Source of the DNA: Paracidovorax avenae
GTDB taxonomy: Bacteria > Pseudomonadota > Gammaproteobacteria > Burkholderiales > Burkholderiaceae_C
Length of the DNA: 64,000 nt
Assembly (NCBI RefSeq): GCF_040892545.1
Contig: NZ_CP156079.1
Location: 372,001-436,000 of the forward strand
Direction: 5' to 3'
Of the stretch, positions 58,291 through 64,000 are shown in pieces. The notes below the pieces were generated by a model, which saw nothing but the letters and a program-made list of their open reading frames with translations, was not told the DNA's origin and made no database searches. A program made the position numbers and the translations under genes. Position 1 is the stretch's first letter, and every line of letters starts with the position of its first letter.

Positions 58291-58509
58291 ATGAACGAAG
58301 ACACCATCAAGGGCAACTGGAAACAATTCACCGGAAAGATCAAGGAGCAATGGGGCAAGCTGACCGATGACGACCTCGACGTCGTCGCCGGCAAGCGTGA
58401 CCAGTTCGTGGGCAAGCTGCAGGAGCGCCAGGGCCTGGCACGCGATGCGGCAGAAAAAGAACTCAAGGCCTGGCAGGAACGCCATCCCGATTTCCGTTTC
58501 GACAAGTGA
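58291..58509 (+). CDS. CsbD-family stress protein
   Basis: A 72-residue hydrophilic protein with the family start MNEDTIKGNWKQFTGKIKEQ and repeat-like KLTDDDLDVVAGKRDQFVGKLQER. CsbD/YjbJ proteins are small and highly expressed in general stress; the biochemical role is unclear. Good AGAGAGGA ribosome-binding site. The preceding 171 bp after the terminator should hold the promoter. Confidence 0.93.
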   Translation: MNEDTIKGNWKQFTGKIKEQWGKLTDDDLDVVAGKRDQFVGKLQERQGLARDAAEKELKAWQERHPDFRFDK

Positions 58510-58581
58510 TCCGTTCGGACTCCTGCTCTCCCACCGCATTTTTTTGAAAACCATCCCCTTCACTGACTTGAGGAGAAAACA

Positions 58582-59160
58582 ATGAAGCACGCACGCAATC
58601 TGCTCGCCCTGGCCGTCGCCGGTCTGCTCGCCACGTCCGGCATGGCCATGACCAAGGAAGAACACAAGGCGGCCAACGACCGCATCTCCGCTGATTACAA
58701 GGCCGCCAAGGCCAAGTGCGACGGCCTGACGGGCAATGCCAAGGACGTCTGCCAGAAGGAAGCCAAGGGCAACGAGAAGATCGCCAAGGCTGAACTGGAA
58801 GCCCAGTACAAGCCCAGCGACAAGAACACCTACAAGGTCGCCGAAGCCCGTGCCGACGCCGCCTACGACGTGGCCAAGGAAAAGTGCGACGACCTGAAGG
58901 GCGACGCCAAGAACGTCTGCCAGAAGGATGCCAAGGCCGCCCATGTGAAGGCCAAGGAAGACGCCAAGGTGGCCCGCGCCGAAACCAAGCCCGCCGACAC
59001 GGCCGCGGAAAAGAGCGCACAGGTGGCCGAAGCCAAGAAGGACGCGGCCCACGAAAAGCGTGAAGCCGACTACAAGGCTGCCAAGGAGCGCTGCGACACC
59101 ATGTCCGGCGACGCCAAGGACAAGTGCGTTGCCGACGCCAAGCGCATGTACAACCAGTAA
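58582..59160 (+). CDS. Exported protein with three C-x10-C repeats
   Basis: A 192-residue Lys/Ala-rich protein. A signal peptide covers about 1-22 (LALAVAGLLATSGMAM). The mature part has three repeats of the form KCD-x-L/M-x-G-N/D-AK-x-x-C: Cys46/57, Cys102/113 and Cys171/182, each pair exactly ten residues apart, suggesting disulfide-pinned helical hairpins. I do not recognise a named family. It follows csbD-like by 72 bp, ends with a strong terminator, and is probably periplasmic; stress co-regulation with CsbD is inferred. Confidence 0.88.
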   Translation: MKHARNLLALAVAGLLATSGMAMTKEEHKAANDRISADYKAAKAKCDGLTGNAKDVCQKEAKGNEKIAKAELEAQYKPSDKNTYKVAEARADAAYDVAKEKCDDLKGDAKNVCQKDAKAAHVKAKEDAKVARAETKPADTAAEKSAQVAEAKKDAAHEKREADYKAAKERCDTMSGDAKDKCVADAKRMYNQ

Positions 59161-59205
59161 GCGTACTGGTGGGAGCCATGGCACGCCACGCCATGGCCCT
59201 CTGTG

Positions 59206-59243
59206 GGCCGAGGTCTCCTGACGGGGGCTTCGGCCTTTTTTTT
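59206..59243 (+). terminator. Rho-independent terminator
   Basis: A 13-bp stem with three G-U pairs (5' arm from 59206, loop TGAC, 3' arm to 59235) is followed by eight T. It ends the Cys-repeat gene, 45 bp past its stop. Confidence 0.88.
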
Positions 59244-59366
59244 GTGTCCATGCCCGAAGCATGGCGTGCCCGTCCGGAGGCCCGAAGGCTGACCTGCATC
59301 AAATCTCCCCGCGGGGGCTGCGCCTAAGCTGCATCGCTCATCGCAAGCCAAAGATTGGAGAGATGC

Positions 59367-59876
59367 ATGGCCGCACTGCAATGGTCGGAGGGTCTCGCGC
59401 TGGACCTGCCCCTGATGGATGAAACGCACGAGGAGTTCGTTGCCCTGCTGGCCGCTGTCGAACAGGCGGACGACGAGGCGCTGCTGCCGGCGTGGCGTGC
59501 GCTCGTGGCCCACACCACGGAGCACTTCGCACGCGAAGACGCCTGGATGGCCGCCACCCGCTTCGCCTCCGGGAACTGCCACAGCCTGCAGCACAAGGTG
59601 GTGCTGCAAGTCATGGGCGAGGGCATGGCCCGCGCAGAAACCGGCGAGCCTGCCGTGCTGCGCCACATGGCTGGCGAACTGGCGGTATGGTTTCCCCAGC
59701 ACACCCAGACCATGGATGCCGCGCTGGCCCTGCACCTGCGCCGCGTGGGCTACGACCCCGTCAGCGGCACCGTGCATGCCCCCGACGCACTGCCAGCCGA
59801 GCCCATTCATGGCTGCGGGGGAGCCTGCTCCAGCGATCTGGCCGAGGCCGAAGCCCCGGCGACGGCCGTGGCCTGA
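59367..59876 (+). CDS. Bacteriohemerythrin
   Basis: A 169-residue single-domain hemerythrin with all seven diiron ligands: H21, H53, E57, H72, H76, H112 and D117. It binds oxygen reversibly and may sense or buffer oxygen, or store iron. The C-terminal 40 residues (GCGGACSSDL) add two Cys. ATG at 59367 has GGAG upstream; TTG at 59355 is a weaker choice. Monocistronic. Confidence 0.93.
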   Translation: MAALQWSEGLALDLPLMDETHEEFVALLAAVEQADDEALLPAWRALVAHTTEHFAREDAWMAATRFASGNCHSLQHKVVLQVMGEGMARAETGEPAVLRHMAGELAVWFPQHTQTMDAALALHLRRVGYDPVSGTVHAPDALPAEPIHGCGGACSSDLAEAEAPATAVA

Positions 59877-59918
59877 CAGCCCGGCGTGTTCGCCCGGACG
59901 GCCTGCCGTCCGGGCCGG

Positions 59919-60236
59919 TCATTCCGTGCGCGACCTTGCCAGCCGCAGGGCGGCCATGCGCCAGGCGAGTTGCCTTATCGCCCGCGCGAAGGCGGGCGTC
60001 GCTCCCCACGAGGTCGTCGCGGTCCGCAGCACGGCCTGCTTGGCGGTGCGCAGCGCGTCCCGGTCCCTCGCATCCCAGGCTGCCAGCAACTGGTCCCGGT
60101 AGCGCGCGAGGCGGGCGGCCTCTGCCGGACGCAGCGGCACCGGGGCTGCCGATGCCTGCGCAGTGCCCGGCGCCGACAGGAAGCCGGACCAGTCCGTGGC
60201 GCCCGGCTGGGCGGAATGCGCGCTGGGCCGGGTCAT
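59919..60236 (-). CDS. Small hypothetical protein coupled to creD
   Basis: A 105-residue Ala/Arg-rich protein, soluble, with helical segments (EAARLARYRDQLLAAWDARDRDALRTAKQAVLR and AFARAIRQLAWRMAALRLARS). I do not recognise it. Its ATG overlaps the creD stop by 4 nt (ATGA), so it is translated with creD and belongs to the Cre regulon by position. It might bind a membrane partner through its Arg-rich helices, which is speculation. Confidence 0.7.
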   Translation of the reverse strand: MTRPSAHSAQPGATDWSGFLSAPGTAQASAAPVPLRPAEAARLARYRDQLLAAWDARDRDALRTAKQAVLRTATTSWGATPAFARAIRQLAWRMAALRLARSRTE

Positions 60237-61642
60237 GGTGCGGTCTCCGCCCGGGCTGCTGAAGACGCGCTTCGGCCAGCGCCAGACAGCGCATACCAGT
60301 CCAGCTTGCGGGTGGCCACCATCACGAACGCCAGCACCAGGAACAATGCCAGCGCGCCCACCACCAGCGCCGTTTGTTCCAGCTGAAGCAACAGGTAGAG
60401 CAGGCCGTAGAGCAGGGCGATGCCCGCGCCGAACGGCAGTCCGCGCTGCACGCTGCGCAGCATGTGGCAGGCGTAGTAGGCCAGCAGCAGCACGCACGCG
60501 CCTGCCGCCAGGGCGTACGCGGCGCCGAAAGGCAGGTGTTCGGACAGACTCACCAGCAGCAGGAAAAAGCTGCACAGGGCGCTGCCTGCCAGCAGGTACT
60601 GCACCGGATGCACCCGCAGCCGCTGCAGCAGCTCGAACAGGCCCACGGCCACGAAGGTGAGTGCGATGAACAGCACACCGTATTTCGTGGCGCGGTCGGA
60701 GAGCGAATACGGATTGACGGGATCGATGAAGGACACGCCGAACACATCGGCGCAGCCCGCATCGGCTGCTCCCGGCGGCTCGTAGGGCGCCGGATCGCTT
60801 GCGAGGTCACACAGCCGCCGGCTGGCGGCAACGTCCTGCTGCGCGGTGGTGGCCAGAGCCGAGAGGTTCCAGCGCGCCGTGAATCCGTCGTTGCCGAGCG
60901 CGCGCTCCGATGGCAGGAAGCGGCCCCCGAACGACGGATGTGGCCAGCTGCTCTGCAACTGCACGTCGGTCGTGCCGCCCAGGGGCACGATCGAAAGCCG
61001 CTCGGTGCCCACCAGTTCGAGATCCACGGAGGCAACCAGGGGCTCGCCGCGCCCGCGGAGCGCCTCCGGCAGCGGCGTATGCAGGCCGCGCGCATAGGTG
61101 GGGTGGAAGGTGCCGGGCTTGAGCACCAGCGGCTGCCCGTCCACCTCCACCCGTGCGGCGCGGATACCGCGTGCATCGCCCACGGCCAGCATGAGGATGG
61201 GCGCCCCGCACTGCATGCGCGATCCCTCCACGGTGGCGTGGGGGCGCAGGTCCGCGAGCGTCGCCCAGCGCGCGGTGACATGGGCCTGAAGGGTATAGGC
61301 ATTGACCTGGTGCAGGCCGCGCGAGAGCTGCTGCATCGCGGCGCCCGACCGCACCTGCAGCGATTCGGGCATGGCCGTGAGCAGGAATTCGCGCCGCTGC
61401 TCGGTCGTGCGGCGCTCCTCCCCCTTGCCGGTCACGGTATCCCAGGTCTCCACGCAGGCGCTGTGCAGCATCGGTCCCAGCAGCGTCTGCGGCCCGGCCA
61501 GGCTCTGGGCCACGCTGCGGGTGGCTTCGCTGCGGTAGTGCTGCCGGTCGCGCACGATGTCTTCGATCATGCCGAGTCCGAAAAGCAGCAGCAAGGTGAC
61601 CGCGACGAGCGCCGCGGCTTTGGCGAGAAAGGGGTGTTTCAA
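60233..61642 (-). CDS. creD: Inner-membrane protein CreD
   Basis: A 469-residue protein, start codon TTG at 61642 supported by GGAGGA at good distance. One N-terminal helix (8-27), a large periplasmic domain (about 30-345) and five C-terminal helices (from about FIALTFVAVGLFELLQRLRVHPVQYLLAGSAL) match CreD. The FELLQ...LRVHPVQYLLVG-like segment is diagnostic. CreD is induced by CreBC in response to peptidoglycan or metabolic stress. Two cre-tags lie upstream. Confidence 0.92.
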   Translation of the reverse strand: MKHPFLAKAAALVAVTLLLLFGLGMIEDIVRDRQHYRSEATRSVAQSLAGPQTLLGPMLHSACVETWDTVTGKGEERRTTEQRREFLLTAMPESLQVRSGAAMQQLSRGLHQVNAYTLQAHVTARWATLADLRPHATVEGSRMQCGAPILMLAVGDARGIRAARVEVDGQPLVLKPGTFHPTYARGLHTPLPEALRGRGEPLVASVDLELVGTERLSIVPLGGTTDVQLQSSWPHPSFGGRFLPSERALGNDGFTARWNLSALATTAQQDVAASRRLCDLASDPAPYEPPGAADAGCADVFGVSFIDPVNPYSLSDRATKYGVLFIALTFVAVGLFELLQRLRVHPVQYLLAGSALCSFFLLLVSLSEHLPFGAAYALAAGACVLLLAYYACHMLRSVQRGLPFGAGIALLYGLLYLLLQLEQTALVVGALALFLVLAFVMVATRKLDWYALSGAGRSASSAARAETAP

Positions 61643-61692
61643 GAGGGGCTCCTCCGGCGAGTGGTGATGGAGGGGCAGTCTCGGCTCCGGGT

Positions 61693-61728
61693 GTGAGGGG
61701 GAAATGAGGTGTGTGAGGCGAGCGTGAA
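61693..61728 (-). promoter_or_regulatory. Tandem cre-tags upstream of creD
   Basis: On the plus strand GTGAG-N6-GTGAA spans 61713-61728 and GTGAG-N6-ATGAG spans 61693-61708; read on the minus strand these match the CreB site TTCAC-N6-TTCAC at 9/10 and 8/10. They sit 51-86 bp before the creD start. Confidence 0.75.
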
Positions 61729-61788
61729 GTGGCGTGCGCCGCCACCCGGCCGGCGCGCGCCGCGGGCCTGTGTACCCCTTGGGGACCG

Positions 61789-63258
61789 TCAGCCGGCCAG
61801 TACCAGGGTCGCCCGCAGCCCGCGGGCGGTGCTGGCCACGTCGAGCCGGCCGCCGTGCAGCGCCATGACCCGTTTCACGATCGCCAGCCCCAGGCCCGAG
61901 CCGCTGCGCGTGCCGTCCGGCCGCGCGGTGGTGAAGAACCGCTCGCCCAGCCGGGGCAGGGCGTAGTCCGGCACCCCCGGCCCTTCGTCCTGCACCGAGG
62001 CGGTGGCGCCGTCCAGCACCACGCGCACGGTGCCGCCTTCGGGCGAGAAGTCGATGGCGTTGTCGATGAGGTTGCCGAGGGCCAGGGTGATGAGATCGGC
62101 CTCCCAGGGGCCGCTTGCTCCGGCCCCTTCCAGTTGCAGGCGCACCCCGCGTTGGGAGGCTCGCGCCCCGCACTGGCGCAGGGCGGCCTCGGCGCAGGCG
62201 CGCAGCGCCACCGGTGCGGCGCCGGCCTCGGCGTGCTGGCGCTGCTCCAGCTTGCTCAGTTCCAGCAGCCGGTCCACGAGGCGCTGCAGCCGTTCGCTCT
62301 GGTCCACCACCTGGGCCGCGAACTGCCGGCGGTCGTCCCCGGGCAGGTCGTCCTGCAGCAGCTCGCCCGCGCCGCGGATGGCGGCCACGGGGCTCTTGAG
62401 TTCGTGGGTCAGGGCGCGCACGTAGCCCTCGATGTAGTCGCGGCCCGCGAGGCGCTCGCGCATGTGGTCCATGGCCCGCGCGAGGTCGCCGAGTTCGCCG
62501 GGCACGCGCGGCACGGCGGGCGGCGGCCCGCCCCCGTCGCCCGGCGCCTGCACGCTGAGGGCATAGTCGCGCAGGCGGCGCACGTGCCACACGGTCCACA
62601 CGGTGACGGCCACGCCCACGGCCGCGGAGAGCGCGAGCAGCAGCAATCCGCCTTGCAGCACCTTGCGTTCGGCACGGTCGATGAAGCGCTGCACCGTGCG
62701 CGTCGGCTTGGCGACGGTGAGCACGCCACCGATCCGCCGCTCCCCGCCAGGGGCACCGTCGATCCAGATCGGCGCGGCCACATACATCACGCCGCTGGTG
62801 TCGTCGGTCTGCACGTCGCGCGTGGCGCGGGCGCCGTATTCGCCGCGCAGCGTGCGGGCCACGTCGCGCCACTGCGAATAGTCATCGCCCACGGCGCGCC
62901 GCTCGGTATCGAAGACCACGCGCCCGCGCGCATCGGTCACGTAGATGCGGAAATCCAGTGTCTGCTTGGACAACCCCCAGATGGAGGCATCGACCGGCCG
63001 GCTCGCGTAGCGCCGCACGTGGCGTGCGAAATCGCTTTCCGGCGTTCCGGGTGCGCCCTGCGCGCCCGCTGCCAGTCGCCCGCTCGCGAGGTCGTCGCTC
63101 GCCAGTTCCGCCAGCAGGTTGGCGGTGTCCACCATCATGTCCTCCATCACCTCCCGCACGCTGGGCTTGATCTCGGCCGTGAACACCCGCAGCACGAAGA
63201 ACGCCGCGATGCCGTTGATGAGGAAGAACGCGAAAAGCAGCCGCAATCCGAGGCGCAT
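61789..63258 (-). CDS. creC: Sensor histidine kinase CreC
   Basis: A 489-residue kinase. Helices at about 5-27 and 202-223 bracket a periplasmic sensor; HAMP follows (ELGDLARAMDHMRERL), then HisKA with phosphoacceptor His285 in ALTHELKSPVAAIRGA, and the ATPase domain (NLIDNAIDFSPEGG, DEGPGVP, GSGLGLAIVKRV). Length and context, between creB and creD, support CreC. Confidence 0.93.
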   Translation of the reverse strand: MRLGLRLLFAFFLINGIAAFFVLRVFTAEIKPSVREVMEDMMVDTANLLAELASDDLASGRLAAGAQGAPGTPESDFARHVRRYASRPVDASIWGLSKQTLDFRIYVTDARGRVVFDTERRAVGDDYSQWRDVARTLRGEYGARATRDVQTDDTSGVMYVAAPIWIDGAPGGERRIGGVLTVAKPTRTVQRFIDRAERKVLQGGLLLLALSAAVGVAVTVWTVWHVRRLRDYALSVQAPGDGGGPPPAVPRVPGELGDLARAMDHMRERLAGRDYIEGYVRALTHELKSPVAAIRGAGELLQDDLPGDDRRQFAAQVVDQSERLQRLVDRLLELSKLEQRQHAEAGAAPVALRACAEAALRQCGARASQRGVRLQLEGAGASGPWEADLITLALGNLIDNAIDFSPEGGTVRVVLDGATASVQDEGPGVPDYALPRLGERFFTTARPDGTRSGSGLGLAIVKRVMALHGGRLDVASTARGLRATLVLAG

Positions 63259-63314
63259 GGGTCAAGCTCCTTGCCAGCGGAAGGGGGATGGCGCGAAGCG
63301 CGTCAGGGGTGGCT

Positions 63315-63998
63315 TCATACCTCTAGTGAATAGCCCATGCCCCTGTGCGTGCGGATGTACTCGCGCGACGGGTCGGCCTCGCGCAGCTTGGCGCGCAGGG
63401 TCTTGATGTGCGTGTCCACGGTGCGATCGGTGCTCTCGCTGTCGCCGCCCCAGGCGCCGGCCAGCAGGGCATCGCGCGTGTGGATGCGGCCCGCGCCCGC
63501 GAGCAGCTGGGACAGCAGGCGGTATTCGCGGCGCGTGAGCTCCAGCGGGCGTCCGTGCAGGTGCATGCGCTGGCCGGTAGCGTCGTCATGGAAGGGGCCG
63601 GCGGCCGAGCGGGCATGTGCCACCGCAGGCACGGCGGCGCGGCGCAGCAGGGCCTTGGCCCGGGCAGCCAGTTCGCGCGGGCTGAAAGGCTTGGGCAGGT
63701 AGTCGTCGGCACCGAGTTCCAGTCCCAGCACGCGATCGATCTCTTCCCCGTGGGCGCTGAGCATGAGCACGGGCAGGGCGCTGCCCTGCTGCCGCAATTC
63801 ACGCAGCAGGTCCAGGCCGCTGCCGTCGGGCAGGCCCACGTCCAGCACCAGCAGGTCGAAGCGATGGGCGCGCAGCAGGCCGCGGGCATCGCCCAGCAGC
63901 AGGCTGTGGCTCACTGCCAGGCCGTCGCGTTCCAGGGCGTAGGCCACTGTGCGCGCGATGGCCGGGTCGTCCTCCACGAGCAGCAGGCGTGCCGCCAT
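63315..63998 (-). CDS. creB: Response regulator CreB
   Basis: A 227-residue OmpR-type regulator. Receiver D53 in LLVLDVGLPDGS and K103 in YLPKPF; winged helix about 130-227 (LTRREYRLLSQLLAGAGRIHTRDALL, TLRAKLREADPSREYIRTHRGMGYSLEV). First gene of creBCD. Its ATG at 63998 lies 2 nt inside the window edge, so upstream control is not visible. Confidence 0.93.
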   Translation of the reverse strand: MAARLLLVEDDPAIARTVAYALERDGLAVSHSLLLGDARGLLRAHRFDLLVLDVGLPDGSGLDLLRELRQQGSALPVLMLSAHGEEIDRVLGLELGADDYLPKPFSPRELAARAKALLRRAAVPAVAHARSAAGPFHDDATGQRMHLHGRPLELTRREYRLLSQLLAGAGRIHTRDALLAGAWGGDSESTDRTVDTHIKTLRAKLREADPSREYIRTHRGMGYSLEV

Positions 63999-64000
63999 GG

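Overview
The window is about 64 kb of GC-rich (roughly 70% by eye) chromosomal DNA from a betaproteobacterium. Gene content and order (gatCAB divergent from mreBCD-mrdA, a creBCD locus, many LysR regulators and TSUP permeases) point to Comamonadaceae, most likely the Acidovorax/Paracidovorax group; this is inference from families, not a database result. I saw no rRNA, tRNA, CRISPR, transposase, integrase or phage genes. Coding density is high, and many neighbouring genes are coupled through 4-nt stop/start overlaps.

Layout. 1-9.3 kb: MFS permease, OmpR-type two-component pair, AmpG-like permease, AraC regulator, EamA exporter, M48 protease, SLC13 anion transporter. 9.4-18.3 kb: glyoxalase II-like hydrolase, glutamate carboxypeptidase, a GNAT-Rnk fusion, a GAF protein, LysR/TSUP and LysR/MFS-aldo-keto reductase units. 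18.3-26.3 kb: a catecholate-type siderophore uptake island. It holds a five-gene operon in which every junction is a 4-nt overlap (binding protein, esterase, FecCD permease, ATPase, DUF2218), an AraC (PchR-type) regulator and a TonB receptor. A 28-bp element occurs in the same orientation upstream of both the operon and the receptor, each time followed by a Fur-box-like site.

26.3-37 kb is housekeeping: xth, pyrE, a DUF4124 protein, gatBAC, and the rod-shape operon mreBCD-mrdA. 36.7-43.4 kb: an EamA transporter, a polar amino-acid ABC transporter with a possible leader attenuator and an intercistronic hairpin, sdaA, a LysR regulator and a TSUP permease. 43.4-49.4 kb: a GMC oxidoreductase and a four-gene Mla/MCE lipid transporter.

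49.4-57.5 kb is the most unusual part. A 551-codon ORF of visibly lower GC has kinase-like motifs and an internal start with an acylation signal (MGSSPCG), so it is a candidate type III effector. Next to it is a decayed 80-bp copy of the start of cysH. A PHP lipoprotein and a complete fecI-fecR-fecA iron-signalling set then fill the stretch between that fragment and the intact cysH. 58-64 kb: CsbD, a Cys-repeat periplasmic protein, a hemerythrin, a small unknown protein, and creD, creC and creB with recognisable cre-tag repeats ahead of creD.

The strongest leads for something undescribed are the effector-like kinase homologue with its cysH scar, DUF2218 as a translationally coupled part of siderophore uptake with a shared 28-bp regulator box, the GNAT-Rnk fusion, and the C-x10-C repeat protein.
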